A stretch of DNA of 64,000 nucleotides from Pseudomonadota bacterium (GCA_020161365.1 JAIUNU010000003.1:62001-126000); one strand, 5' to 3'. Shown: positions 1-9,529, counted from the first letter of the stretch. Program-made: numbers and translations. Notes: generated by a model not told the origin, from the sequence alone.

Positions 1-472
1 CCGCGACCAGGCCCACATCCTGGGCAAGACCGAGAGCGACGGCTGCTCGTACGCCGACTCCTGGTCGACGGTGCAGTTCCAGCGCATGCCCAACGTGTCG
101 CTGCAGCCCGGCAAGAAGCCGCTCAGCCTGGCCGACATGATCGGCAACGTCGAGAACGGCATCTACATCCTGGGTCGGGGCTCGTTCTCGATCGACCAGC
201 AGCGCTACAACGCCCAGTTCGGCGGCACGCTGTTCTACGAGATCAAGGACGGCAAGATCACCCAGCCGCTGGAGGACGTCGCCTACCAGATGCGCACGCC
301 CGAGTTCTGGAACGCCTGCTCGGCGATCTGTGACGAGCGGGACTACCGCCTGTTCGGGTCGTTCTTCGACGGCAAGGGCCAGCCCAGCCAGGTTTCGGCC
401 GTCAGCCACGGTTCGTCGACCACCCGGTTCGACGGCATCAACGTCATCAATACCGCGCGCTCGCTCGGTTAA
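1..472 (+). CDS. TldD-like metalloprotease subunit, C-terminal part (5' truncated by window)
   Basis: The reading frame is open from the first base (first complete codon at 2) to TAA at 472, so the N-terminal half lies outside. The visible 156 or so residues match the C-terminal domain of the TldD/PmbA family (Asp/Gly-rich GSFFDGKGQP and a final SSTTRFDGINV segment). In this family TldD carries an HExxxH zinc site and pairs with a TldE/PmbA partner to form a proteolytic heterodimer that trims unfolded peptides and some RiPPs. The zinc motif would lie upstream and cannot be checked here. The next gene, 21 bp downstream, is a second family member without that motif, which fits a TldD-TldE pair. 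Confidence 0.8.
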   Translation, partial: RDQAHILGKTESDGCSYADSWSTVQFQRMPNVSLQPGKKPLSLADMIGNVENGIYILGRGSFSIDQQRYNAQFGGTLFYEIKDGKITQPLEDVAYQMRTPEFWNACSAICDERDYRLFGSFFDGKGQPSQVSAVSHGSSTTRFDGINVINTARSLG

Positions 473-493
473 GCGGATCGAGGGAGACACATC

Positions 494-1825
494 ATGGGTA
501 TCATGACGGAAGCCGAGGCCAAGACGATCCTCGACAAGGTCCTCAAGTTCTCGACGGCGGACGAATGCACCGCCCAGTTGACGGGCTCGATCGAAGGCAA
601 CATCCGCTTCGCGCTGAACAACGTCTCGACCAGCGGCGTGGTCAGCGACACCAATCTGGGCGTCTCGGTGGCCTTCGGCCGTCGGGTGGGCACGTCGTCG
701 ACCAACGACTTCTCGGACGCGTCCCTGGCCCGCGCGGTCAAGCGCGCCGAGGAGCTGGCCCGCCTGGCGCCGGAGAACCCCGAGTTCATCCCGGCGGTCG
801 AAAAGCAGGTCTACAAGCCCAGCTCGACCTTCAGCGCGGCGACGGCGGCCATCACGCCCGAACAGCGCGCCGACATCGCCATGGCGTCGATCGCGCCCTG
901 CCGGTCCAAGAGCCTGATCGCGGCCGGGTTCCTGAACGACGAGCAGAGCTTCGTGGCCTTCGCCAACAGCAAGGGCGCGTTCGGTTATCAGCGCTCGACC
1001 GAGATGGATTACACCTGCACCGTCCGCACGGCCGATGGTCGCGGTTCGGGCTGGGTCGCCCGCAACCTGCAGGACTCCACCCCCTTCAAGCCGGCCAGCG
1101 ACATCGAGATCGCCATGCGCAAGGCCAGCGCCTCGGCCGAGGCCCAGGCCCTGGAGCCGGGCAAGTATACGGTGATCCTCGAGCCGGCCGCCGCCTCGGG
1201 CCTGATCTCGTTCATGTTCAACTTCTTCGACGCCCGCGCGGCGGACGAAGGCCGCAGCTTCCTGTCCAAGAAGGGCGGCGGCAACAAGCTAGGCGAACAG
1301 GTCTATGACCCGCGCGTCAGCTTCATCTCCGACCCCTGGCACCCGGACCTCGCGGTCCTGCCCTGGGACGGCTCGGGCCGCGCCCGCGAGAAGATGGCCA
1401 TGGTCGAGAACGGCAAGATCGCCAACCTGATGTACTCGCCCTACTGGGCGCAGAAGCAGGGCAAGAAGGTCGTCGGCCGCCCGGGCAACATCATCATGTC
1501 GGGCGGAACCAAGTCGACCGCCGACCTCGTGCGCGAGACCGAGCGCGGCATCCTGGTGACCCGCACCTGGTACATCCGGATGGTCGATCCGCAGACCGTG
1601 CTGCTGACGGGCCTGACCCGCGACGGCACCTTCTACATCGAGAACGGCCAGCTGAAGTACCCGGTGAAGAACTTCCGCTTCAACGAGTCGCCGGTGATCA
1701 TGCTGAACAATATCGACGACCTGGGCCGTCCGGTCCGCGTCAGCGAAGGCGGCGGCATGAAGTACATGATCCCGCCGATGCGCGTGCGGGACTTCACGTT
1801 CACCTCGCTGTCGGACGCCGTCTGA
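494..1825 (+). CDS. TldE/PmbA-like protein (non-catalytic partner of TldD)
   Basis: 443 residues, close to the usual 430-480 of the family, and the PmbA/TldD fold is recognisable throughout (e.g. the central GKYTVILEPAA strand and the late VVGRPGNIIMSGG segment). No HExxxH motif is present, so this should be the TldE-type subunit that depends on TldD for catalysis. A GGGAG ribosome site lies about 10 nt before the ATG at 494; an in-frame ATG nine bases later is a weaker alternative. It sits between the tldD-like gene and a DUF4159/MoxR cluster, all on the same strand with very short gaps, so the protease pair is probably co-transcribed with the MoxR genes. Confidence 0.85.
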   Translation: MGIMTEAEAKTILDKVLKFSTADECTAQLTGSIEGNIRFALNNVSTSGVVSDTNLGVSVAFGRRVGTSSTNDFSDASLARAVKRAEELARLAPENPEFIPAVEKQVYKPSSTFSAATAAITPEQRADIAMASIAPCRSKSLIAAGFLNDEQSFVAFANSKGAFGYQRSTEMDYTCTVRTADGRGSGWVARNLQDSTPFKPASDIEIAMRKASASAEAQALEPGKYTVILEPAAASGLISFMFNFFDARAADEGRSFLSKKGGGNKLGEQVYDPRVSFISDPWHPDLAVLPWDGSGRAREKMAMVENGKIANLMYSPYWAQKQGKKVVGRPGNIIMSGGTKSTADLVRETERGILVTRTWYIRMVDPQTVLLTGLTRDGTFYIENGQLKYPVKNFRFNESPVIMLNNIDDLGRPVRVSEGGGMKYMIPPMRVRDFTFTSLSDAV

Positions 1826-1834
1826 CACACACCC

Positions 1835-2566
1835 ATGGCCAGCAGTCGCGTAACCCGTTCGGAGTGTCTGCGTCTGCTGGCGGGCGGTGCGATGGGAGGT
1901 TGGCTGGCCAGCCTCCCGTCGTCTCCCAAGGCCGCTATTAGGGCCGCTGCGGCCTATGATTTCTGGTTCACGCGCCTGCGCTACGACAGCGGCGACTGGG
2001 ACGTCGACCAGCGCATGCCGGCCAACATCCTGACCTCGCTGGTCGACTACACCACGTTGCGGGTCGATCCCGAGGAGCGCGTCGTTCGGCTCTCCGACCC
2101 GGCCATGCTGACCGCCCCATTCTGCTACCTCGCCGGCCACAAGCTGGTCGAGTTCAGCCCCGCCGAGGCCGAGAACTTCAAGACCTATGTCCGCAACGGC
2201 GGCTTCGTTTTCGTCGACGACTGCAACCACGATATCGACGGCCTGTTCGCCAAGTCGTTCGAGCGCCAGATGGCCAAGCTGTTCGGGGCAGAGGCCCTGA
2301 AGAAGCTGCCCAACGACCACCTGATCTACCGCAACTTCTTCAAGTTCGACGGCCCGCCCGCCACCAGCTTCGAGCTGAACGGCTGGGGCGACGATCTCGT
2401 CCACGACTATCTGAAGGGCATCGAGATCGGCGGGCGCCTCGGTGTGCTCTACAGCAACAAGGATTACGGCTGCGAATGGGATTACGACTGGCGCAACAAG
2501 CGCTTCCTGGCCGATGACAACACCAAGTTCGCGGTCAACATCGTGCTCTACGCCCTCACCGCCTGA
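1835..2566 (+). CDS. DUF4159 domain protein with N-terminal signal segment
   Basis: 243 residues. The N-terminus has basic residues then a hydrophobic run (LLAGGAMGGWLASL) ending in small residues, consistent with export; no clear twin-arginine motif. The rest resembles DUF4159, with FWFTRLRYDSGDWDVD near the start, a central GGFVFVDDC segment and a late LYSNKDYGCEW motif. DUF4159 domains are often the C-terminal part of large BatA-like membrane proteins in MoxR clusters; here the domain is a separate exported protein encoded 9 bp after the TldE gene and 27 bp before moxR. Enzymatic role is unknown; some DUF4159 proteins are compared with glutamine-amidotransferase-like folds. Confidence 0.75.
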   Translation: MASSRVTRSECLRLLAGGAMGGWLASLPSSPKAAIRAAAAYDFWFTRLRYDSGDWDVDQRMPANILTSLVDYTTLRVDPEERVVRLSDPAMLTAPFCYLAGHKLVEFSPAEAENFKTYVRNGGFVFVDDCNHDIDGLFAKSFERQMAKLFGAEALKKLPNDHLIYRNFFKFDGPPATSFELNGWGDDLVHDYLKGIEIGGRLGVLYSNKDYGCEWDYDWRNKRFLADDNTKFAVNIVLYALTA

Positions 2567-2593
2567 TCGCCTCCTTCTCTGTTCGGATTGCCT

Positions 2594-3595
2594 ATGACCA
2601 AGACCCCCACCGAAGCCGAGATCGCGGGCAAGCTTCAGCGTCTGTCGCAGCTGCGCGCCGCCATCGGCCAGGCCATTGTCGGCCAGGACGAGGTGGTCGA
2701 GCAGCTCCTGATCGGCCTGCTGGCCGGCGGCCACTGCCTGATCGAGGGCGTGCCAGGCCTGGGCAAGACCCTGCTGGTCCGCACCCTTGGCCAGGCCCTG
2801 TCGCTGGACTTCCGCCGCGTGCAGTTCACCCCCGACCTGATGCCCAGCGACATCCTGGGCACCGAGGTGCTGGAGGAAGACCACGGCACGGGCCATCGCC
2901 ACTTCCGCTTCCAGCAGGGTCCGGTCTTCACCAACCTGTTCCTGGCCGACGAGCTGAACCGCACCCCGCCCAAGACCCAGGCCGCGCTGCTGGAGGCCAT
3001 GCAGGAGCACCAGGTCAGCTATGCGGGCGTGACCCACGCTCTGTCGGAGCCGTTCTTCGTGCTGGCCACGCAGAACCCTCTGGAGCAGGCCGGCACCTAT
3101 CCCCTGCCCGAGGCCCAACTGGACCGCTTCCTGCTGAACATCCGCGTGGGCTATCCAACCGCCGAGGAAGAGCGGGCGATCCTGGCCCTGACCACCGGCG
3201 GCGCGATCGAGGCCCCCAAGGCGGTGATGACCGGCGCCGACATCGTTGAGCTGCAAAAGTGGGTGCGCCAGGCCCATGTCAGCGACGGCCTGCTGACCTG
3301 GATCACCAGCCTGATCCGCGCCACCCGCCCCGGCCCCGACGCCCCGCCCGCCATCCAGGACTATGTCCGCTGGGGCGCCGGTCCGCGCGCAGGCCAGGCC
3401 CTGGTGCTGGCCGCCAAGGCCCGCGCCCTGCTGCACGGACGCCTGGCCGCCACTCGCGAGGACGTCGCCGCCCTGGCCGCGCCGGTGCTGCGCCACCGCA
3501 TCCTCTTGTCCTTCGCCGCCGAGGCCGAGCGCAAGACGACCGACGACGTGGTCGCCGCCCTGCTGGCCGCCCTGCCCGCGCCCGCCCGCGACTGA
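2594..3595 (+). CDS. moxR: MoxR family AAA+ ATPase
   Basis: 333 residues from ATG 2594 (a TTG two codons earlier is less likely). Walker A GVPGLGKT is at about residues 52-59, Walker B LFLADE at 115-120 followed by [18 protein letters not shown], and a sensor-1 region FVLATQNP. These are hallmark MoxR features; the C-terminal lid domain completes a full-length protein. MoxR ATPases act as chaperones for VWA-domain or membrane complexes and are nearly always followed by a DUF58 gene, as here (8 bp gap). It is predicted cytosolic and to drive assembly of the membrane proteins encoded downstream. The substrate is not evident. Confidence 0.92.
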   Translation: MTKTPTEAEIAGKLQRLSQLRAAIGQAIVGQDEVVEQLLIGLLAGGHCLIEGVPGLGKTLLVRTLGQALSLDFRRVQFTPDLMPSDILGTEVLEEDHGTGHRHFRFQQGPVFTNLFLADELNRTPPKTQAALLEAMQEHQVSYAGVTHALSEPFFVLATQNPLEQAGTYPLPEAQLDRFLLNIRVGYPTAEEERAILALTTGGAIEAPKAVMTGADIVELQKWVRQAHVSDGLLTWITSLIRATRPGPDAPPAIQDYVRWGAGPRAGQALVLAAKARALLHGRLAATREDVAALAAPVLRHRILLSFAAEAERKTTDDVVAALLAALPAPARD

Positions 3596-3603
3596 TCCAG
3601 CGC

Positions 3604-4491
3604 ATGTCGCCGTTCGACCTGCCTCCAGACCTGCGCACCCGCCTGCGACGCCTGTCGCTGGCGCCGCGCGCGGCCGCCGTGCTGGTCGGTGACGGCGCCC
3701 ACGCCAGCCGCAATCGCGGCGGGGCGATGGAGTTCGCCCAGTACCGCGCCTACGAACGCGGCGATGACCTGCGGCGGATCGACTGGAAGCTCTATTCGCG
3801 GTCCGATAAGTTCTTCGTCCGCGACGCCGAACGCGAAAGCCCGGTGGCGATCTGGATCGTGCTGGACGCCAGCGCCTCGATGGCCCAGGCCGATCTGGCG
3901 CGGCCCGCCTGGACGCGCTTCGACGCCGCCCGCCGTCTGACCGCCGCCCTGATCGAGATCGCCCTCCTGCAAGGCGACCGCTTCGGCCTCGTCGTCGCCC
4001 GGGACAAGGGGCCGCTGGTGCTGGCCCCGTCCGGCGACAAGCGCCAGCGCGACCGCATCCGCCTCGAGATCAGCCCGCTCAGGCCCGGCGGCGCGCCGCA
4101 CTGGGACCGTGACCTGAAGACCCTGGGCGAGCGCATCGCGCCCGGCGATCTCGTCATCTTCATCACCGACGGCTTCGACGAGGCCTGCGTCGCCGCCGCC
4201 GAGCGCCTGGCCGCCTCGGGCCGCGACGTGTCGTTCGTCCAGCTGCTGACCGGCGACGAGCGCGACTTCCCGTTCGACAGCTCGCTTCGGTTCCGCGATC
4301 CGGAGAACAGGGCTGAGCTGGCCGGCGACGGCCGATCCCTGCGCGCCGACTTCCTCAAGCGCTTTGGCGAGGCCCGCGCGGCCCTGCGCGCGCGTCTGGA
4401 AAGCCGGGGCGTGCGCTTCGCCGAGCACTTCGCCGACCAGGATCCCGACGGGCCGATCCAGGCCCTGGCCCGCGCGGCGGCGGTCCGATGA
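3604..4491 (+). CDS. DUF58 domain protein with VWA-like fold
   Basis: 295 residues from ATG 3604. The DUF58 signature (YERGDDLRRIDWKLYSR) lies at about residues 50-66, followed by a metal-ion-dependent adhesion site-like DASAS at 88-92 in a VWA-type strand. There is no transmembrane segment, so this is the soluble form that typically partners MoxR. The stop overlaps the start of the next gene by 4 bases (ATGA), which indicates translational coupling with the BatA-like membrane protein. Confidence 0.9.
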   Translation: MSPFDLPPDLRTRLRRLSLAPRAAAVLVGDGAHASRNRGGAMEFAQYRAYERGDDLRRIDWKLYSRSDKFFVRDAERESPVAIWIVLDASASMAQADLARPAWTRFDAARRLTAALIEIALLQGDRFGLVVARDKGPLVLAPSGDKRQRDRIRLEISPLRPGGAPHWDRDLKTLGERIAPGDLVIFITDGFDEACVAAAERLAASGRDVSFVQLLTGDERDFPFDSSLRFRDPENRAELAGDGRSLRADFLKRFGEARAALRARLESRGVRFAEHFADQDPDGPIQALARAAAVR

Positions 4492-5642
4492 TCCCCGCCC
4501 TGCTGCTGCCCGCCGCGCTCGCCGCCCTGCTGGCCGTCGCGGTTCCGCTGGCGATCCATATCGCCCGACGCACCGAGACCCGGACCATCGACTTCGCCGC
4601 CCTGCGCTGGCTGAACCCCAACCCCAAGCCCGTCCAGCGTCTCCAGTTGGATGAGCGCCTGCTGCTGGCGGTGCGGATCGCACTGATCGTCGCCGTCGCC
4701 TTCGCCCTGGCGCGCCCGGTGCTGCGACCGAGCGGCGATGCACGTCCCGTGGTCGCCCTCGCTCCGGGTGTCGACGCGGCGCAGGTTCCGGATAACGGCG
4801 CGCGCCGCGTCTGGCTGGCGCCTGGCTTTCCCGGCGCCGACCGCGCCGCGCCGCCTCAGGCAGGCGAGCTCTCCAGCCTGATCCGCCAACTCGACGCCGA
4901 GCTCCCGACCGGAACCTCGCTGACGCTGGTCGTTCCCCCGGCCTTCGACGCCGACGGCGGGCGGCTCGTGCTGTCGCGAAAGGTCACCTGGAAGGTCGCC
5001 CCGGTCAACGCCGCGTCCAGCGCCAAGCCCCAGCGAACGCCGCCGAGCCTGGTGGTCCGCTACGCCACCGAGCGGACCGAGGCGGTCCAGTATTTCCGCG
5101 CGGCCGCAGCGGCCTATGCCGGCCCGGAGCAAGCCCCAGCCTTCGACGCCGCGCCCGTCGACCAGCCCCTGCCCGCCCAAGCCAAGACCCTGATCTGGCT
5201 GTCGGGCGCGCCGCTGTCGGACGCCGTGCTGTCCTGGATCGAGCGCGGCGGCGTGGTGCTGCTAGCCAACGACGCGCCCTCCCCCGTCGAGGGGCCCAAG
5301 ACCGTGGTCTGGCGCGACGCCCTGGCGGAGCCGCTGGCGGTGGAGGGCCGATATGGCCAGGGCCGCGTTCTGCAACTGACCCGCTCTCTCGCCCCCAAGA
5401 CCCTGCCGGCCCTGGTCGAGCCCGACTTCCCCGACCGGCTGTGGGCCTTGCTGGACCCGCCGCCCGCGCCCGCCCGCGTCGCCGCCCAGGACTATGCGCC
5501 GGCGCTTGGCGAGGCGCGTCGGGCCCTGACGTTCAATCCGCATCCGATCGACCTGCGCCCGTGGCTGGCGGTGCTGATCGCGGCGCTGTTCGCCGCCGAG
5601 CGCTGGCTGGCCACGCGCCGGAAACGGCCGGTGCTGGCATGA
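4488..5642 (+). CDS. BatA-like N-terminal domain membrane protein
   Basis: 384 residues. An N-terminal hydrophobic helix precedes a RRTETRTIDFAALRWL segment typical of the BatA (aerotolerance) N-terminal domain, then a second helix (LLAVRIALIVAVAFALARPVL) and a periplasmic region, with one more helix close to the C-terminus. The order TM-TM-periplasm-TM matches membrane partners in MoxR/DUF58 operons. It overlaps the genes on both sides by 4 bases. Expected role: membrane scaffold with the DUF58 protein; the molecular function is unknown. Confidence 0.8.
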   Translation: MIPALLLPAALAALLAVAVPLAIHIARRTETRTIDFAALRWLNPNPKPVQRLQLDERLLLAVRIALIVAVAFALARPVLRPSGDARPVVALAPGVDAAQVPDNGARRVWLAPGFPGADRAAPPQAGELSSLIRQLDAELPTGTSLTLVVPPAFDADGGRLVLSRKVTWKVAPVNAASSAKPQRTPPSLVVRYATERTEAVQYFRAAAAAYAGPEQAPAFDAAPVDQPLPAQAKTLIWLSGAPLSDAVLSWIERGGVVLLANDAPSPVEGPKTVVWRDALAEPLAVEGRYGQGRVLQLTRSLAPKTLPALVEPDFPDRLWALLDPPPAPARVAAQDYAPALGEARRALTFNPHPIDLRPWLAVLIAALFAAERWLATRRKRPVLA

Positions 5643-7801
5643 TCGCCGCCCTGGCCCACCTGCCCCGCGCCGCCCGCCTGCGCGTGGTGCTCGACACCCT
5701 GGCGGTCGGCGCACCCGCCGTTCTGGCCGGCGGCGTCGCGGCTTGGCGTCTGGCCGGACCGTTGGGGACCCTCGCCGTCGGCGCGGCGGGTCTCGCCGCC
5801 CTCGCCTGGACAAGCTGGCGGCGCACACAGCGCTTCGACCGGAGCTGGCTGACCGCCGCCCTCGACGCCCAGGCGCCGGGGCTGGAGGACAGCAGCGACC
5901 TCCTCTTCGCGCCGCCCGAAACCCTGACGGGCCTGGCGGCCCTGCAGCAGGCGCGGCTTCGCGAGCGGCTGAAAGAAGCCTCCGCCCTCGACCTGCGTCC
6001 AGCTTGGTCGACCCGCGCCATCGCCGCCTCGGTCGGTTCCAGTGCGCTGGTCATCGCGGCCGCCGCCCTTTGGCCCGCGCCGGACGAGACCGGTCGAGGC
6101 CAAGGCGCCGCCACGCCCGCGCCGCTGGCCGCCCCGCACCTGACCGGCGCGCGGTTGCGGATCATCCCGCCCGCCTACACCGGCCAGCGCCCCTTCGAGC
6201 AGAGCAGCCTCGACGTCCGCGCGCCCGCCGGATCGCAGGTCGCCTGGAGCCTGGGCTTCCTGCCGCAGCCCGAGGCGGCGAGCCTGACCTTGCCGGGCGA
6301 GGCCGCCCTGCCCCTGCGCCGCGACGGCGGCCGCTGGACCGGGGCGCGGACCTTCGAGCGCTCGGCCCTCTATCGGATCGAGGCGCCGGGCCTTGCCCGC
6401 CAGCGGCTGCACCGGCTGGAAATGATCCCTGACGCGCCGCCCGTGGTCCGCATGGTGACCCCGACCGCCGCCCTCTCCTTCGTCGAACCGGGCCAGACTC
6501 GCTGGACGCCTGTGTTCGAGGCGCGCGACGACTATGGCGTCGCCGCGACCGCCACCCTGAAGATCACCGTCACCAAGGGCGAAGGCGAGAACATCACCAC
6601 CACCGAGCGGACCCAGACGGTGACCGGCCAGGGCGATGCGCGGCTGAAGCGTTTCCCCGTGTCGCTGGACCTGGCGCGCGAGGGCCTCGCGCGCGGCGGC
6701 GACCTGATCGTCCAGCTGACCGTCCGCGACAGCCGCCAGCCCGCCGCCCAGACGGTCGAGGGCCCCAGCGTCATCCTGCGCTGGCCCAACGACCCGCCGC
6801 CGGTCGACGGCCTGGAGGGCATGGCCCGCAAGATCCTGCCGGTCTATTTCCGCAGCCAGCGTCAGATCATCATCGACGCCGAAGCGCTTCTTGCCCGCAA
6901 GTCCCGGATCTCGGCCGACACGTTCATGGACAGCGCCAACGGCCTTGGCGAAGACCAGGCCCAGCTGCGCCTGCGCTACGGCCAGTTCATGGGCGAGGAG
7001 GCCGAGGGCGGCGGCGGCGGGGTGGGCCTGGCCCTGCCCACCAGCGACGCTCCGGCGCTGGACCTGCCGACCAATGACGGCCCCGCCGCCCCGCCAGCAA
7101 AGGCCGAGGCGCATGACGACCACGACCACGGTCCGGGCGACGGCCACGACCATGGCGGCGAAAGCGACGGCTCGCCGCTGGGCGACATGGACAAGCTGCT
7201 CGCCCAGTTCGGCCACGCCCACGATACGGGTGACGCCGCAACCCTGTTCTCGCCCAGCACCCGCGCCACCCTGGCCCAGGCGCTGGACGCCATGTGGGAC
7301 TCCGAACGCGCCCTCCGTCAGGGCGAGGTGAAGGCGGCCCTGCCGCACGCCAACCGGGCGCTGGTTCTGCTGAAGACCGCCCAGCAGGCGACGCGGATCT
7401 ATTTGGCCCGCACCCCGCCCAAGCTGCCGCCGATCGACCTGTCGCGGCGGATGAGCGGCAAGCGCGACGGCATCGTCGCCGGGCGCCTGGCGCCGTTGGT
7501 CCGCGATCCGGCCGACAGCCCGGCCGTCGCGGCTTGGCGGGCCCTGGGCCAGACGGGCGCCGCCGCCGCCCCGAACCTTGAGGCCCTGACCCGTTGGGTC
7601 GCCGCCAACGCCGGCCGCCTGCCCGACGCCCTGTCGCTGAGCGCCGCCATCGACACCGTCCGCAACGAGCCGCAGTGCCAGGACTGCCGGCGCAAGCTGC
7701 GCGCTCTGCTCTGGACCGCGCTGGAGCGTCCCACGCCAGGCGTGCAGCGCCGCGCCCCGGTCGACCCGCGCGGGCGCCGCTATCTGGACGCCCTGCGATG
7801 A
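5639..7801 (+). CDS. Large DUF4175-like membrane protein with His-rich linker
   Basis: 720 residues from ATG 5639, which overlaps the previous stop. Three hydrophobic helices lie in the first 150 or so residues, then a long periplasmic part with Ig-like/FixG-like strands (VVRMVTPTAALSFVEPGQTRWTP) and a helical C-terminal region. A striking low-complexity stretch around residues 485-515 is rich in His, Asp and Gly (DDHDHGPGDGHDHGG) and could bind metal or serve as a flexible tether. C-terminal CxxC (CQDCRRK) adds a possible metal or disulfide pair. The family is found in alphaproteobacterial MoxR operons; the assignment to DUF4175 is by overall resemblance and context. Confidence 0.65.
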   Translation: MIAALAHLPRAARLRVVLDTLAVGAPAVLAGGVAAWRLAGPLGTLAVGAAGLAALAWTSWRRTQRFDRSWLTAALDAQAPGLEDSSDLLFAPPETLTGLAALQQARLRERLKEASALDLRPAWSTRAIAASVGSSALVIAAAALWPAPDETGRGQGAATPAPLAAPHLTGARLRIIPPAYTGQRPFEQSSLDVRAPAGSQVAWSLGFLPQPEAASLTLPGEAALPLRRDGGRWTGARTFERSALYRIEAPGLARQRLHRLEMIPDAPPVVRMVTPTAALSFVEPGQTRWTPVFEARDDYGVAATATLKITVTKGEGENITTTERTQTVTGQGDARLKRFPVSLDLAREGLARGGDLIVQLTVRDSRQPAAQTVEGPSVILRWPNDPPPVDGLEGMARKILPVYFRSQRQIIIDAEALLARKSRISADTFMDSANGLGEDQAQLRLRYGQFMGEEAEGGGGGVGLALPTSDAPALDLPTNDGPAAPPAKAEAHDDHDHGPGDGHDHGGESDGSPLGDMDKLLAQFGHAHDTGDAATLFSPSTRATLAQALDAMWDSERALRQGEVKAALPHANRALVLLKTAQQATRIYLARTPPKLPPIDLSRRMSGKRDGIVAGRLAPLVRDPADSPAVAAWRALGQTGAAAAPNLEALTRWVAANAGRLPDALSLSAAIDTVRNEPQCQDCRRKLRALLWTALERPTPGVQRRAPVDPRGRRYLDALR

Positions 7802-9525
7802 CCGGTCCTTCGCTCCTGTCCCTAGTCGTGATCGTCGGCGCGCTGGTCGTCAGCCTGACGCGTCTTGCCCTGCGTCGCCGCGCCGCCGCTGCGCCCAAGC
7901 GGGGTCCCACCTGGCGCTTCGTCGTCTTGGCCGGCTTGCAGGTCGCTGCGGGCGCCCTCCTGTGGCTGACCCTGTTTCCGCCCCACGTCTTGACCGCGCC
8001 CGGACGGCTGGTGGTGCTGACGGAGGGGGCGCCCGCCCACCTGCCCGCCTCCTCGGGCGACGTCGTCGTGGCCCTGCCCGAGGCGACCCGCGCGAGCGGC
8101 GCGATCCGGGTTCCGGACCTGGCCACGGCCTTGCGGCTCTATCCCGAGCCCGGCCGCCTGCGGATCGAGGGTCATGGCCTGTCGCCCCGCGATCGCATCC
8201 CGCTGGACCGCCCCGCGAGCTTCGCCCCGCCCGCCCCGCCCAAGGGGATCATCGCCCTGGCCCTGCCCGCGCCTGTCGCGCCCGGCGCCCGCTTCACAGT
8301 GGGCGGCGAGATCGGCGCGCTGAAGGCCGGCGTGGTCGAGTTGCTGGACCCCGCAGGGGCCGTCGTCGAAAAGGCCGAGGTCAAGGCCGGCGCCCGCTTT
8401 AGCCTGTCGGGCGCGGCGCGCGCGGCGGGTCCGGTGCTGTTCGACCTGCGCCTGCGCGACGCCGCCGGCCGCCAGGTCGAGCATGTCGAGATCCCGGTCG
8501 AGGCCCGCGCGCCGGTCAGCCCGCGCGTCTTCGTCCTGGCCGGGGCGCCGAGCGCCGAGACCAAGTACCTGCGCCGCTGGGCCCAGGACGCCGGGATCGC
8601 CCTGAACCTCGAGGTCTCGCTGGGCGGCGGCGTGCAGTTGGGCGACGCACCGGTGGCCCTGACCCGCACAACGCTGAATGCGGTGGATCTGCTGGTCATC
8701 GACGATCGCCGCTGGGAGACCCTGGACCGCCAGGACCGCGCCGCCATCGACGGCGCCGTGCGCGGTGGCCTTGGCCTCGTCTTGCGGCCCAGCGGTCCGC
8801 TGTCCGACGCCGTGCGCCGCGACTGGGCGATGCTTGGCCTGCCGACCACTGAGACCGACGGCCTGCGCGCCGTGCGGCTGAACGGCCCGAACTCGGACGT
8901 CAACCGGCACGACATCCTGCCCGCCACCTTGGGCGGCGTGCCGCTCGCGGTGACCAAGGACGGCCAGCCGCTAGCCGCCTGGCGCGCGCGGGGCCAGGGC
9001 CGGGTGGCGCTATGGACCGTGGCCGACAGCTACGCTCTGGTGCTGACCGGCCGCGCCGACCGCCACGGCGAGCTGTGGAGCGAGTTGTTCGCGACCGTGG
9101 CTCGTCCCGGCGAGAGGCCTGGCGTACAGGCTCTGGGCCTGGCGCGGGCCGGCGAGCGGGTCTCCCTTTGCGGGGGGACGGAGGCGCTTAGCGTGATGGA
9201 GCCTGACGGCGCGGCGCGGCGGCCGCTGGTCGACCCGCGCGCCGCGCCGCGCGCGTGTGCGGCCTACTGGCCCGACACCTCGGGCTGGCGGACGGTCGTG
9301 GACGGCGATCGCCGGAGCGCTCTCTACGTCCAGCCTGCCGACGCAGCGCCTTCGCTGGCGCAGGCAGAGGCGCGGGCGGCGACGCAGGCGCTGGTCGAGA
9401 CGGCGGCCGCAGGACCAACGGCGGCAGAGCGTCAGGCGCCAGGGTCGCCGTGGCCCTGGGCCCTTACACTGCTGGCCGTGCTGGGGATGCTGTGGTGGCT
9501 GGAACGGCGCGCGCCGCGCCGGTGA
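7798..9525 (+). CDS. Membrane protein closing the MoxR operon
   Basis: 575 residues; ATG 7798 overlaps the preceding stop by 4 bases. Two N-terminal helices (LLSLVVIVGALVVSLTRLAL and WRFVVLAGLQVAAGALLWLT), a long periplasmic region with a Rossmann-like VWA/glutaminase-type core (VFVLAGAPSAETKYLRRWA, then DLLVIDDRRWETLDRQD) and a C-terminal helix (WPWALTLLAVLGMLWWLER). This topology is that of the BatB/BatA-type proteins with an embedded gatase-like domain that commonly end such operons. Function unknown; it is the last gene before a change of strand. Confidence 0.7.
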   Translation: MTGPSLLSLVVIVGALVVSLTRLALRRRAAAAPKRGPTWRFVVLAGLQVAAGALLWLTLFPPHVLTAPGRLVVLTEGAPAHLPASSGDVVVALPEATRASGAIRVPDLATALRLYPEPGRLRIEGHGLSPRDRIPLDRPASFAPPAPPKGIIALALPAPVAPGARFTVGGEIGALKAGVVELLDPAGAVVEKAEVKAGARFSLSGAARAAGPVLFDLRLRDAAGRQVEHVEIPVEARAPVSPRVFVLAGAPSAETKYLRRWAQDAGIALNLEVSLGGGVQLGDAPVALTRTTLNAVDLLVIDDRRWETLDRQDRAAIDGAVRGGLGLVLRPSGPLSDAVRRDWAMLGLPTTETDGLRAVRLNGPNSDVNRHDILPATLGGVPLAVTKDGQPLAAWRARGQGRVALWTVADSYALVLTGRADRHGELWSELFATVARPGERPGVQALGLARAGERVSLCGGTEALSVMEPDGAARRPLVDPRAAPRACAAYWPDTSGWRTVVDGDRRSALYVQPADAAPSLAQAEARAATQALVETAAAGPTAAERQAPGSPWPWALTLLAVLGMLWWLERRAPRR

Positions 9526-9529
9526 GCGC

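Noticed and set aside
1289..3496. Long open frame on the minus strand opposite the TldE, DUF4159 and MoxR genes
   Set aside because: No domain, biased composition; the plus strand has three recognisable families.
7110..7170. His-rich segment as a zinc transporter (CDF-type) signature
   Set aside because: The protein lacks the transporter helices; the stretch lies in a periplasmic linker of a MoxR-operon protein.
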